This document shows positions 49,601-58,646 of a stretch of 64,000 bases of DNA, piece after piece. The stretch is from Oreocharis arfaki (taxonomy: Eukaryota > Chordata > Aves > Passeriformes > Paramythiidae). The notes beneath the pieces were generated by a model. That model saw only the letters and a list, made by a program, of their open reading frames with translations. It was not told the origin of the DNA and did not search any database. The position numbers were made by a program, and so were the translations under genes. Within the stretch, counting starts at the first letter, position 1; every line of letters starts with the position of its first letter. The stretch spans positions 1 to 64,000 of the forward strand of contig VZRR01014170.1 of NCBI GenBank assembly GCA_013398015.1, given 5' to 3'.

Positions 49601-51907
49601 ATTATTTATTATTACACTGCACAGGTTATGACCAGTCTGAGGCCTCAACGCAAAAAAAACCCCAAAAAACCCAAAAAACCCAACCCACTAAAAAACCACA
49701 ACTAGCTTGTTATATTTAATGAGGATGAATAATTCTAATTGAATTAAACATGTATTATTTACAGCACACCACAAATGTTTTAAATATTTAAGATGGGCTA
49801 ATAGGAAGTACTGTTGCATCCTCTCTAATTGAAAAACAGTCATTTTTAAAAGCTACCTACATTCCTGAGCACCCACATTTTCACTGAATTTTAATTCTGC
49901 ACAGGGGACTAACATACTAATCATGCAATCAAAAGATATGAATCTGTACAGCGACAGTTCCCAGAACATCAGTTAAGTGCCAGCCAATGTTCTGCTGGCT
50001 TTCTAGTTGCAAAGAAAAATGCAGGAAATTAAAGACCTGGCTTGGAAGTGAAATCAGGCAGTCAGCTGACAAGAAACAGACTTTTGTGCAACATAGACTG
50101 AGGAAAAAAATAATCTTATTACCCTCAAAAATACACAGACACTAGCAGGGAAATGCTGTGTTTTCTAAAATCAAACAAAGAAAACTGAGGGCTTCTCACA
50201 CCTATTAATACTACACTAAAGAAAACAGCATTAAGCTCTCAAATCACTCATTACAAGAGTGGAAAATATGCAAGGAAAAGCCTCTGGAATACAAGAAAAC
50301 AGATATTCTAACTTAACAGATGCTTAGCATGAAACACAGTGCTCACTCTTCATATGACTGCCTCTGTATATTTCAGATAGGACCATGATATTCTCATAGC
50401 AAGTGACACCACGCATTTCTCCCCCAGGTCAAGAAGTTAAAGGCATCCCACCAGTTACCAAAGGATGAAAACAAGCTCACAGTTTTCGCTACTCTCATCA
50501 TTTTCTTCAGCAGGAAGGCTTTTTAACACAGAGTCAACACCAGGCAACCTGCAACGTCTCTTCTTTCTTCCCTTTCTTCTCCTACAGAACATAAAATGGT
50601 TCACTGACATTTGGGTAATATTATTCCATTTATTTATCCTAGCTAATTTGATTACGTGGAAATGCACAGGAAACATATGTTTGAGTTATTTTCATTAATT
50701 ATTGTTGAAATCATTTGGACAACACTTATTTGAGAGCAGATACCTTAATGTCTGTACATTACCTCACACTCATGTTCTCAATCAGATCCTCAAGCCATGG
50801 CCAAGCGATATTAGATTATTGCCTTTGGCTGAAAAATACTCCAGGTTTTCCTAAATTATTTCACAAGTATATTTCTTTGGGAAGATGCAGATCCAATTCA
50901 CAAATATGTCCCAGCAATAGTTAAGAATAACATAGTTACTGAGTGCTGGGCTTTTAGAGTGTTAGTAACAATACACAGGCCTCTAGCTTAGAGTAGCTCT
51001 CTAGAATGCACTGACTGTATTATGTACATATCTACCACCTACAGCATGAACTCAGAGGCCAAACTCAGTTGTAAACACCTGGATGTATTTTTCTGAATCT
51101 GAAAATGAATCTCATTTATTTTGAGGCCAAAAGAATTTCTTACATGCGAGCCACAGCCTTCCGTGCCAATTTACGCTGTAATCTGCGGTTTTCGTCTGTA
51201 TCCCGAAGAACATGATCTTCAGCTGCCCATCTATCCCAGCTAAGGATAGGCCAAAAGAAAATAAAAGATTATTATGAGCATATGCCACTCATGATTACCA
51301 ATGAATTTATATATTTTAAATCTACAAAGCACTCGTTTAATGTCATTCAGAAGCAACATCTGTATCACAAGGTCTGCACTCTTCTCTGTTCACATGGCTT
51401 CAACTCTCATGTTGCCACCTAAAATCTCTCAACCTTTGACTTAACTAACCCTCAATAGCATCTGTAGCACTGACACATACTATCGATCACAGTCAAGACA
51501 CTGCACTCATGTACTGGCCTTGATAATCAAATAATCCAGGGCTAGACTTAACAAAGCACAAACCTTTATTAATGGAAACTTAGGTGCCATAAGTATATGC
51601 CACAGACAGATACCCATAAGGTTTAAACTCATGTCTATCAAACCGATTCACTGAAATTTATGGATACAGACCAATATGTCAATATGAGCAAGTATACTAA
51701 AGGTAATCACAAAAACAAAAATACTCCTGCAAACATCAATCCTTTGATATTCTGTGCAAAGCCTGTCTTTGCAGAATAAAATAGAAGAAATGGAAGAACT
51801 GAACCCACATATATTGTTTCTTACCTTCTGTTCCAACCGTTAAAATGGATCAGATATTCTGGAATCTTTCTGCCTTTCTCATCTTTTCCAACAATAATAT
51901 CAACAAT
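34530..51907 (-). CDS. MSL3: MSL3, chromo-barrel/MRG chromatin protein (exons 2-13; exon 1 lost in gap)
   Basis: MSL3 is the subunit of the nuclear MSL histone acetyltransferase complex that reads chromatin and, through its MRG domain, contacts MSL1. The complex acetylates H4K16 through KAT8. The coding exons on the minus strand, 5' to 3', are 51907-51825, 51239-51144, 50581-50481, 49574-49483, 48752-48630, 48165-48005, 46032-45874, 45612-45350, 44980-44871, 44680-44581, 44148-44064 and 34629-34530. They total 1473 nt, that is 490 residues plus a TGA stop. All junctions are GT-AG and the phases run through without a frameshift. The order is the C-terminal part of the chromo barrel, a basic linker, an acidic Ser-rich linker, the first half of the MRG domain, a long Ser/Pro/Arg insertion and the second half of the MRG domain. 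Human MSL3 has 521 residues; about 34 N-terminal residues are missing here and probably lie in the assembly gap. I saw no disabling mutation. Identity rests on close residue-by-residue agreement with remembered human MSL3, so it is very secure. Confidence 0.97.
34630..44063 (-). other. MSL3 intron 12 (9.4 kb), no gene seen
   Basis: Joins exon 12 to exon 13 in phase 2. It holds AT-rich sequence with scattered short chance frames (for example 35271-35570 and 42193-42480) lacking splice sites or recognisable domains. No LINE or LTR was noticed, which is low for avian intronic DNA of this length. Confidence 0.85.
41349..41364 (+). repeat. Poly(A) tract in MSL3 intron 12
   Basis: A homopolymer run of about 15 A. 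Similar short runs occur near 5512, 24887 (as T), 37870 and 44530. None shows retrocopy hallmarks. Confidence 0.7.
44064..44148 (-). CDS. MSL3: MSL3 exon 12 (MRG domain)
   Basis: 85 nt, acceptor TTTTATTCACAG, donor GTAATG. It encodes [20 protein letters not shown] and VKHFEMFLR (with split codons at both ends), which align with human [20 protein letters not shown]. The Ser-to-Cys and Ser-to-Pro changes in the middle are mild. Confidence 0.97.
44581..44680 (-). CDS. MSL3: MSL3 exon 11 (MRG domain, second half)
   Basis: 100 nt, acceptor TTATGTCTAG, donor GTAAAC. It encodes VLSWKLMPENYPPSDQPPPP and SYIYGSQHLLRMF. The SYIYG..HLLR motif is the conserved MRG segment that packs against the MSL1-binding groove in this family. 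Confidence 0.97.
44871..44980 (-). CDS. MSL3: MSL3 exon 10 (Ser/Pro linker)
   Basis: 110 nt, acceptor TTTTGTTTTGAAG, donor GTAACA. After the shared Lys codon it encodes TPVHSGSSSPITLTPSKEGS and TVFTGFEGRRNNELNE. It ends on a codon boundary. Human carries the matching PVHSRSSSPIPLTPSKEGS. Several SP and TP pairs are possible proline-directed phosphorylation sites (inference). Confidence 0.97.
45350..45612 (-). CDS. MSL3: MSL3 exon 9 (disordered insertion)
   Basis: 263 nt, the largest coding exon, and more GC- and CpG-rich than its intronic flanks. Acceptor TTTCTAGG-type (ATTTCCTAG), donor GTAGGT. It encodes a Pro/Ser/Thr-rich then Arg/Lys-rich stretch with landmarks SPSPPLLNPP, TGEPATPKRRKAEPE, LRRSTRHSSNCDRLSES and PKLFLHLEK. 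This is the low-complexity insertion that splits the MRG domain in MSL3. Most of its differences from human are conservative. Confidence 0.97.
45874..46032 (-). CDS. MSL3: MSL3 exon 8 (MRG domain, first half ends)
   Basis: 159 nt, acceptor CCCCCTATAG, donor GTAGGT. It encodes VELCKEMVDGLRITFDFTLP, then LILLYPYEQAQFKKV and the SSKFFLPIKE segment. LLYPYE is a signature of MRG proteins; Tyr, Pro and Tyr line the domain's hydrophobic core (family knowledge). Ends in phase 2 within an Arg codon. Confidence 0.97.
46882..46936 (+). repeat. 34-bp-period imperfect direct duplication in MSL3 intron 7
   Basis: AATTCTATAGAATCCAAGAA at 46882 recurs as AATTCTACAGAATCAAGAAG at 46916. Between them is the small inverted repeat GGTTC-AATA-GAACC. 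Confidence 0.75.
48005..48165 (-). CDS. MSL3: MSL3 exon 7 (MRG domain)
   Basis: 161 nt, acceptor GTTTCTTTTTCAG, donor GTAAGT. It encodes [20 protein letters not shown] and a segment running through INAAFSANER, the His-rich RHHQMTPHAN and HYVPPEK. This is one of the best conserved parts of the MRG fold. The terminal AA of a split Asn codon joins exon 8. Confidence 0.97.
48630..48752 (-). CDS. MSL3: MSL3 exon 6 (start of MRG domain)
   Basis: 123 nt, exactly 41 codons, phase 0 at both ends, so skipping it would keep the frame. Acceptor TCTGTTGTAG, donor GTATGA. It encodes a charged lead-in, then ISIEIPDVLKKKLEEDCYYI and NRRKR, the first helix of the MRG domain (human [21 protein letters not shown]). 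Confidence 0.97.
49483..49574 (-). CDS. MSL3: MSL3 exon 5 (acidic serine-rich linker)
   Basis: 92 nt, acceptor CTCTTTTATGCAG. It encodes SISSSSDDSDGGTDEEIKSE and then an acidic end finishing in DERTEM. It aligns to the Ser-rich acidic linker between the chromo barrel and MRG domain of human MSL3. The donor is G|GTACAT, weak at positions +4 and +5, but it is the only nearby donor that keeps the frame into exon 6. The Ser/Asp run is a likely CK2-type phosphorylation region (inference). Confidence 0.94.
49652..49702 (+). repeat. (AAAAACCC)-like low-complexity tract
   Basis: A/C-only runs such as AAAAAACCCCAAAAAACCC, in MSL3 intron 4 just upstream (in transcription sense) of exon 5. Confidence 0.75.
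50481..50581 (-). CDS. MSL3: MSL3 exon 4 (basic linker)
   Basis: 101 nt, acceptor TTCTGTAG, donor GTGAGC. It encodes RRKGRKKRRCRLPGVDSVLK followed by an acidic stretch ending in ESSEN. The Lys/Arg cluster is a plausible nuclear-localisation or nucleic-acid-binding patch. Human MSL3 has the same RCRLPGVDSVLK core. Confidence 0.96.
51144..51239 (-). CDS. MSL3: MSL3 exon 3 (end of chromo barrel, basic helix)
   Basis: 96 nt, from acceptor CCTTAG to donor GTAAGA. The split serine codon is followed by WDRWAAEDHVLRDTDENRR, then a Lys/Arg/Leu-rich helix ending in KAVAR. The first Trp corresponds to human W63, the last cage residue. Ends in phase 2; the split codon becomes Met with the first base of exon 4. 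Confidence 0.97.
51825..51907 (-). CDS. MSL3: MSL3 exon 2 (chromo barrel)
   Basis: 83 nt. It starts in phase 0 after a TTTTTGTTTCAG acceptor and ends in phase 2 before GTAAG. It encodes IVDIIVGKDEKGRK, then a segment ending LIHFNGWNR, the core of the chromo barrel. The Phe and Trp of HFNGW correspond to human F56 and W59, two of the aromatic-cage residues that hold methyl-lysine (H4K20me1). The cage tyrosine (human Y31) belongs to the missing exon 1. Confidence 0.97.
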
Positions 51908-53199
51908 CTGAAACAAAAATTGAATAGTACATATCAAAAAGCTTGAGAGAAAACAAGCTTTCGGGTATTTAGAGAGTTTATGCACATAGAAAGAAATAAA
52001 CAGACTTGTTATTTTGCCATTTAATATTGACACGAGCAGAAGATAAGGATTATACTAAATGATCAGAAAACCCAATACTTCTTGTTGAGTACTCTTAACA
52101 TTGCAGACTGCTCACTGCTCATTCTCAAACGTCCCATGCTTTCAAGACAGACACAGGGAGACATCAAATAGTGCAGTAGCACAGTACAGATATGCAGATT
52201 TGGGCTTTCTCCCATGTGCTGCCTCCTCAAGCCCCCTAAGCAGGAAACAATACAGTTCTCTATACATAAACCTCAGAAATGCTGCTCTGTTGAACACCAC
52301 AGACTCTCAGCCACAAAACATTAAAAGGCTTTGGGAATATCTGAACCTTTGTTTTCTTTCTCTTTCACGAATGTGCAATGGCCAGTCTGAAAGGGCCTGC
52401 ACCTCAGAAGAAAAAGATGCACTGCCTGCATTTGAGTGGCTTTCAATGTATCATATATCAGTACTTAGGCTACAGTGGTGTTTTAATTTGGGAGCCCAGA
52501 AGTTAAGAACTATTGACGGATTCACGGACAGTTATGCTGTTTAGGGTACTTAGACGTAAAGAAGAAAAGGTACTATACATTTTTGTACTCAGGTTACAGG
52601 TTTATAGGGATAGCAACTAAAGCTGCTAGGCTGTCAGAACTCAGGAACAAGTGTACAAACAAAAGAGCAGCCCAAAATACTACAGGACAGTAGCTTTCCT
52701 AATCAAAGATGTTTGAGAAACACAGACAAGCACACCTAGCAAAGCTGCAACAATTTCATCAAGAACCTAGTTGCAATACTTCCTTTTTCATTCCTCGCTG
52801 TAACAAAACCCCCCCAGAACTCTGTTTCCAAGTCAGACGCAGATGAATTAGGATTGAAAAATAATCTTGTGTACCACTGATATCCTAAAACACTGTATTT
52901 ACATAAAGCTCTACAATTCCTACCACTACTCTTAAGGGCAGGCCTTAATTGAGGCAGTCACCTCTTACTGCAACACTCATGGGCCACCGCACACTGCTTA
53001 CTACCGTATTTCCGTATACTCTCCTTCACCAGCGGTACCACTTAAACCCTTCTGACACGCAGAAGGGCGGGAAGTAAGCGTGGGAAAGCGTGAGGGCAAG
53101 TAAATCCAGCTACGCTACAAAACTGCAGGGGTGGTAATAAGACTTCAGCATTACTTTGCAGGTGTTCAGCAGACAACAGAAGGCGGGAAGGGGGTCCGA

Positions 53200-54110
53200 C
53201 ACTTCCAAAGCCGCTCGGCGCCTCCGCTCTCTACCTGCCGCGGCAGCCAGGCCCCGAGAGCGCGGGCCCCATCGCCTCTGCTCCCCAGCGCGGGGAAGGC
53301 CCAGAGGCTCGCAAACAGCTGCTACGCGCACCCCCCCACCCCCGGGGCTCCTGTCGCGCGGAGAGAGAGCTGAGCCCCACGGGGGACCTGAGCCGCCCAC
53401 AAGGCAGCGATGACGGAGGGAGGAAAGGCCTTGCGGGGACGGCACCGCCTCGCTTCGTCTCCCTGTCCCGTGGTGGCTCCCGCCCCGCGGCCTCCCCGCC
53501 TGCTCCCCCCTCCCCGGGCCAGTGCCCGTTTCCCGCAACAAGTGCAGCTGCCGGCGGAGCCGCCTCCCCCCGCCGCCTCGCCGGCCGGGCCCACAGCCGC
53601 TTCCCGCGCCGCCTCCCGCCCGGGGGCGCGCGCAGCGCCCGGCGGGAGCGGTAACGGGAGAGCAGGAGNNNNNNNNNNNNNNNNNNNNNNNNNNNNNNNN
53701 NNNNNNNNNNNNNNNNNNNNNNNNNNNNNNNNNNNNNNNNNNNNNNNNNNNNNNNNNNNNNNNNNNNNNNNNNNNNNNNNNNNNNNNNNNNNNNNNNNNN
53801 NNNNNNNNNNNNNNNNNNNNNNNNNNNNNNNNNNNNNNNNNNNNNNNNNNNNNNNNNNNNNNNNNNNNNNNNNNNNNNNNNNNNNNNNNNNNNNNNNNNN
53901 NNNNNNGGAGCCGGCGGCGGGAGGGGCGGCGGCGGCGGCGGGACGTGTCCCGCCGGGCGGGGGGGCGGCCGCCTGCCCTGGGCCAGGGGAGCCCGTGCGG
54001 GAGGCCAGAGCTCCCGGCCGTGCCGGCGGTGCCCCAGGGCCAAGGGAGCCGGGGCGTGCGCTGGGCCTGTGTCCGCCTGCGGAGCGGGGTGCGGGCGAGG
54101 GTTAAGCGCA
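53200..54110 (-). promoter_or_regulatory. CpG island / MSL3 promoter and exon 1 region
   Basis: A very GC- and CpG-rich block, interrupted by the gap at 53669-53906, in an otherwise AT-rich window. It lies directly upstream of MSL3 exon 2, where exon 1 and the promoter are expected. It contains GGGCGG boxes and G-runs near 53920-53970 and a GCGGCCGC site. I found no frame matching the MSL3 N-terminus outside the Ns. No TATA box is evident, as usual for housekeeping CpG promoters. Confidence 0.85.
53669..53906. other. Assembly gap (238 N)
   Basis: A run of unresolved bases in the GC-rich core of the CpG island. Open frames that appear to cross it are artefacts of translating N. Its length would hold MSL3 exon 1 (about 102 coding bases in human) plus 5' UTR. 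Confidence 0.99.
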
Positions 54111-54228
54111 CCCTGAGAACAACAGCTGCCCTTCTCTCTGCTACTGCTTCCCCTAAACATCAACAGACAAACCCATTCCCCACCCTCATTCCCGTGTTCT
54201 CCGCCAAGTGAAAAACCGCCCCTACTCC

Positions 54229-54237
54229 CAAGATGGC
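54229..54237 (+). promoter_or_regulatory. Candidate YY1 motif upstream of MSL3
   Basis: CAAGATGGC, the core of the YY1 consensus, lies about 320 bp upstream of the gap on the edge of the CpG island. Short motifs occur by chance, so this is only suggestive. Confidence 0.35.
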
Positions 54238-54309
54238 TTTGTGTACATTGTAACCTCCCGTAAGGTTTGTTTTGGTCTCCGTTGTTCTTGCAGCCTGCCT
54301 TCAAGAAAA

Positions 54310-56160
54310 TAAAACTAGAAATAAATAGGGTGTTGGGATTGGAAACCCAATCCAGTGTTTCATTTCAGATTCTACAAGCACGCATATAGTGAAAAAAACC
54401 AAAATCGATAGACAACTTTCTTGCCAGTTTATGCTGACTGATGCTGGGAAGAGACCTCATGAGGTTCAGCCAGGGGAACACTGCAGTTTCCCACACGATG
54501 TTACTAGATGCTACCTCAAGCTGTTGCAGATTTTATGCCAGTTCTGGATTTCTGATTTGCACAAGATCGTAACAGGGCTGAGGGGCCTGGGCTTAGCCAG
54601 CCTTGTGCAAAGACCAGTTAATTTGTGATCATTTAGCATTTCTGAAGGTTTTTTTCTGTGAAAGCTGTTCAGGAGATGGATAACGCTAGACTGTGCAACT
54701 GAGCATACACTAGTTTGGTGCTAAGGGGAAGAGAAGTTTAAATCCTCATATCTTTTTTCCAGTCACTGAGACTGATAGCAAAGCTGGAAACTGTAAGGAA
54801 TGCCATGGGAAAGACCATGGAGTTCTAGTGTATTACCAGAAAACTTCTGAAGGTAAAAAGTGATAGGGGGTACCCAGAAAACAAGATTCTGAGATGGTGA
54901 CTGCTCCTTGGGATAGGATGGACTGAGTACTCACTTTCTTTTGATTCAAAACTTACATATTTTTTATAGTAGAGATGGTAGGAAAAACCTGTAAACTTGC
55001 TGCTAAGACTGGGTGGAGTGAGAAAAGCCACTTGATGGAAAAGAGTAAGAGAAAATTAAGGAAGGGTTCCTGAAATTGTTCAGAGCCCACTGATGCTAAG
55101 GTTAGGAAACAGGCTCCAAAAGTGCATGGGATGCAATGTCAATTGCAGGAAGTGTTACTTAAGTTACTTCATTTTCGTGTGTGTGTAAGATAAAGAAAAT
55201 GGTGTTGGACATTTGGAGAACAAAGCTGCTTCCAAGGGACTACCATGCTTTAAAAATGGGGGAACACACCAACAACAAAACAAAACAAGGTAAGGAGAAC
55301 CACCAGCATGTGCTTGTGTCCCTGCCTCCAACCTGGTGTTAAGAGCACTCACACAAGAGGAGCCTCCCACCACTTCTGCATAAATGGCTTGTGTGTTTCC
55401 ACACTGCCGCCTCACTGGTGTCCACTTGCAGACTCTGCTTCTTATTCGTCTCATCTCAGCCTCTCCTAGTTCACCCCAGCCCACTTTTATGGCTCCCACC
55501 CAATCTATTCCTCAAGTCTTTTGACTCAAATTTCCTTTTACTTGGGTATCCTAATACTTATATACAGCTCTCTGCCTTAGCATTTGATATCCAGTTGTTG
55601 CCCTGTCTACTCTCTCCCTACTCCCACTCTCGGATAGCTCCACATGTGCATCCGTCCTTATCTCCCTGAGCCACCTTGCTGTAGATAATCCTTGCCTGCA
55701 GATCCCTGGCCTTACCAGGCCAAGGCTCCTACCAAGGCTCCTCTTCCAGCAGGGCTTTCAAAAACCTGTGTGTGAGCTGTGCTTAACTAACATCTACCCA
55801 AAGAGAGCCAGGAGAGGAGAAATGCTGGTGTGTTTATGGAAAATTCGTGATAGTGCTACCCAGGCAATGCCTACTTCTAGACAAAATGCAAAACATGGAT
55901 TTTTCAAAGGTACTCAGTTCTCCATAGTGAGGACTGCCAAACGGCTGTCCAAAATCAAAAATAAAGAGCAATAGCCTCTTGGAAAATGGTGTTTGTGTGT
56001 GTATGTACATACTGCCTGTGCAGCGCCTGTCATGAGTTGTACCTGCCATGTACAGCACATAAACAAAAGGCCCAGAACAGATACATGAGACTTAGGAAAG
56101 TTTGAACTACAGCTCCTCGCTCGTAGGCAGCAAGTCTGCAGCAAGGAGAAATCACAGGCA
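54310..56160. other. Intergenic between the two CpG islands
   Basis: No gene or mobile element recognised. There is a small tandem repeat of CCAAGGCTCCT near 55719-55742. Short frames on both strands look random. Confidence 0.6.
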
Positions 56161-56171
56161 GCAGAGCAATG

Positions 56172-56492
56172 TCAGGCAGCATCTTCGGGGTCATCGTCCC
56201 ACATATTGATGAACAGTGGAGGATGAGTGGTGGGACAGACCAGCGGCCGGGCTTGTTGAATATTGTTGAACCAGGAGATGAGCTGATCCACCACGTATTT
56301 TGAGGACATTCCCAGGACACTGCATCGCCTCCAGGAAAGAAAAGCGGCTTTACAGCTCCTCTGGGAGACAGAGCAGCCCGGGAGCGGACTCTGGCCTCCT
56401 GCCAAAGTGAACCCAACGAGATCATGAGGGCTAATTCGGCTAATTTGAAGATCTTTTTCAGCTGCCCGCCTCACTGCAGGCTCAGAGCACAC
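56172..56492 (-). CDS. Unrecognised small coding-like frame, 106 codons
   Basis: An open frame just downstream, on the minus strand, of the CpG island at 56.55-56.8 kb. The last 45 codons (from ATG at 56309) look strongly coding: MSSKYVVDQLISWFNNIQQ, then a segment with RPLVCPTTHPP and the acidic end WDDDPEDAA before TGA. Codon choice is vertebrate-like and the residues would form an amphipathic helix followed by a Pro-rich tail. The upstream part is less convincing and may contain an intron: TTTGGCAG at about 56396 and GGCGATGCAG at about 56321 could be acceptors. I do not recognise the family. It could be a small gene, an upstream exon of a transcript reading towards MSL3, or the remnant of a retrocopy. 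No AATAAA was seen within about 600 bp downstream. Confidence 0.4.
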   Translation of the reverse strand: MCSEPAVRRAAEKDLQISRISPHDLVGFTLAGGQSPLPGCSVSQRSCKAAFLSWRRCSVLGMSSKYVVDQLISWFNNIQQARPLVCPTTHPPLFINMWDDDPEDAA

Positions 56493-56539
56493 TCTGAGAA
56501 AGTTGTTTAAGGACAGGTTTTATTTCAACAAGGGATTAT

Positions 56540-56815
56540 GTTTCAACAACGCAGCCAGCGGTGTTTGTGAGGGGGAAGATGGAGGCGGCGCAAGGCTCGC
56601 TGGGAGCTGTAGTCCGGGGCGGGCGCTGGGCAGCCCCCTGGCCCCGCGGGGAAGAGGTGTCGGGGTCCCCCAAAGAGGAGAATTCCCTGCTCGATGCTTC
56701 CTGGGCAGCGCGCTGGGGAACACTGAGACTTAGGCTGTCCGGGGAAGAGGGGTGCCCGCGGCCTGCCCACGATCTACTGTGTGCGGAGCCGTCGCTGCCT
56801 CGGTGTGTGTAACCT
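56540..56815. promoter_or_regulatory. Second CpG island promoter with ZNF143-type site
   Basis: A compact CpG-rich block about 2.4 kb upstream of the MSL3 island. It contains AAGATGGAGGCGG (56576-56588), close to a YY1 site. On the minus strand it has ACTACAGCTCCCAGCGAGCC (within 56594-56613), close to the ACTACAnnTCCCAG motif of ZNF143/THAP11 promoters. Those motifs typically sit within 100 bp of start sites, often bidirectional. On the plus strand an ATG at 56579 opens a frame to 56812. On the minus strand the next feature is the frame at 56172-56492. Confidence 0.6.
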
Positions 56816-57352
56816 CAATTTTACCCCACGTCTTCTGTTGCCGGGCTTCTCTCTGTACGTCCGCAGGCAAACAGAAAGGTGACAGCACCCCACAGACATA
56901 CCCAGTTAGTCTGGCAGGATGCAATATGCGTAGTGTTAGTTGCTGTTGTTTGAATCTGCCCCGCTTTTTATTATTTCTCCTGGGATCGTTGTTCGGGTGC
57001 CAGGAGTGTATTTACCTGGCTCACCTGGTTTGGTGCGGTGCTGAAGCGGAAGGCACGTCAGCCGAGCGCAGCAGAGACAAGGGGTGTTTGCATGAACTCC
57101 ACCACCCACACTGTCAGTGCTTCTTGTAAATCCCGGTGAGACTTTTGTGATACCTAAGCAATCAACAATTTTTTAGCCCTGCAATGAGTTCACAAAAAAA
57201 CCCTCCTTCATTTTTTTCAGGCTGGAAGCGGCAAGCAGAAACTTTTAAGCATTATGAGGGTGGTTTTGCTTTATGAGGCTCTTACCACATTGGCCACATC
57301 AGAATCTCTTAAAGCTGTATAACCTTCCTCCTAAACTTTTATTCAACAGCCA

Positions 57353-57440
57353 TCTTCTCTTCTCTTCTCTTCTCTTCTCTTCTCTTCTCTTCTCTTCTCT
57401 TCTCTTCTCTTCTCTTCTCTTCTCTTCTCTTCTCTTCTCT
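57353..57440 (+). repeat. (TCTTC)n pentanucleotide microsatellite
   Basis: 88 bp, about 17.6 uninterrupted copies, with no visible mismatch. Strictly pyrimidine on the plus strand and purine on the minus, where translation gives repeated REEKR. Such perfect arrays are usually length-polymorphic. Confidence 0.98.
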
Positions 57441-57915
57441 ATCAGGGTAACATAATAGATTGTTTTTTACAGAGTGAAATTCTCCTTTTTTGCCCACTCG
57501 TTTTTCAAAAGTAATTATAACCAGTTTTAGTATTAGGATCATGGAAATTTTCCCATTAATATTACAGGACACTCAGAGAAAGCAGAGGACATCAACAATA
57601 AGCAGGAGGAGGAGGAGGCAGTTGGAGTCAAAGCACAGCTCACAAGAAAGAGACAACAATCCTTTAAGAATGTTGTATTGCAGTGCAGAGAATACAACTT
57701 TAGTGAGTATCTGCACGTTTAATGAAGCAATAACCCAGTTGTCCCCTCCCTGAAGTTAGTAAAATAGTAGCTTAACACCAACATAATGCTATCCTTGATT
57801 CTTTGAGGTAATCCTCAAAAAGCTCAAATGGTGAATGTTTAATAAGGGGAACATACTTCTTCAGGATCTCTAAACTATATATAGAGATATATAGAAATAT
57901 TAAACCATTTGCCTA

Positions 57916-57979
57916 ATTTTATTAAGGCAAACCCTGTTGCTTGAGTATTTGCTCGATTTTATTAAGGCAAACCCTGTTG
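57916..57979 (+). repeat. 40-bp-period direct duplication
   Basis: The same 24-bp word, beginning ATTTTATTAAGGCAAACCCT, occurs at 57916-57939 and 57956-57979. The 16 bp between are partly similar (GCTTGAGTATTTGCTC). A local tandem duplication, recent enough that the repeated word is still identical. Confidence 0.85.
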
Positions 57980-58432
57980 GTTTCAAATCTCCTAAAGTTA
58001 ATCCCTGGTGTTTACACTCATATTGCTGTTTACATTGGCTCCATGAACCTTCACTGTAAACAGAGAAAAAGAAGTAAGGATTCTTCCCATGAAACAGCTC
58101 AAGAAAGAAATCCTGACATCACTTAAATGAAGCATGCTTCCTGTTTCAACATAATTAAATTCTGAGATCTTAAAAATAAAAACAAAGAGAAGAAAAAAAA
58201 CACCCTAATTTACTGAAAAGCTACAGACATCTCAGGGATAAAATGGGCTACAGCTGGTGAGATTATTTTTACCTATGAAGGACATTCCTCCTGATATTCT
58301 GATTTGGGTGTCTGTTTCAAACAGGGAGGTTTCAGCCAAAGCAATTGTTGTTTCTAGAGTCAAAACTAACATTTGTTCTGCACAAGGAAAAAAAATCTTT
58401 CCTGGTTCTAAGGCCCTCAAGGGTTTCAGCAG

Positions 58433-58545
58433 GATCACAAAATCACAGAATATGCTGAGTTGGAAGGGACCCACAAGGATCATTGAATCCAGCTCCTGGC
58501 TCTTCACAGCTCCATCCACCTGTGCCTGAGAGTATTGTCCAAATG
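58433..58545 (-). mobile_element. CR1 LINE, short 3' end fragment
   Basis: Begins GATCACAAAATCACAGAATA and continues GCTGAGTTGGAAGGGACCCA, AGGATCATTGAATCCAGCTC and AGAGTATTGTCCAAA, the complement of a CR1 3' end. About 110 bp remain. It overlaps spurious frames on both strands. Confidence 0.92.
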
Positions 58546-58646
58546 ATGGCGAGTTTAGTGTCACAGGTGCCTTCTGCCTACCCTGTGAAGGTAAGACCAG
58601 ATTCTCGCAGCTGACTATGTTTGTAGCACGAAATAAAACAAGTGAA

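Noticed and set aside
52101..52544. 147-codon plus-strand frame within MSL3 intron 1
   Set aside because: Antisense to the gene, no domain, no splice logic; likely chance.
53110..54304. Long frames of 229-357 codons across the CpG island on both strands
   Set aside because: They run through 238 Ns translated as X; the flanking Pro/Arg/Gly-rich sequence is CpG-island composition, not protein.
57339..57572. Minus-strand frame rich in REEKR repeats
   Set aside because: Direct translation of the (TCTTC)n microsatellite.
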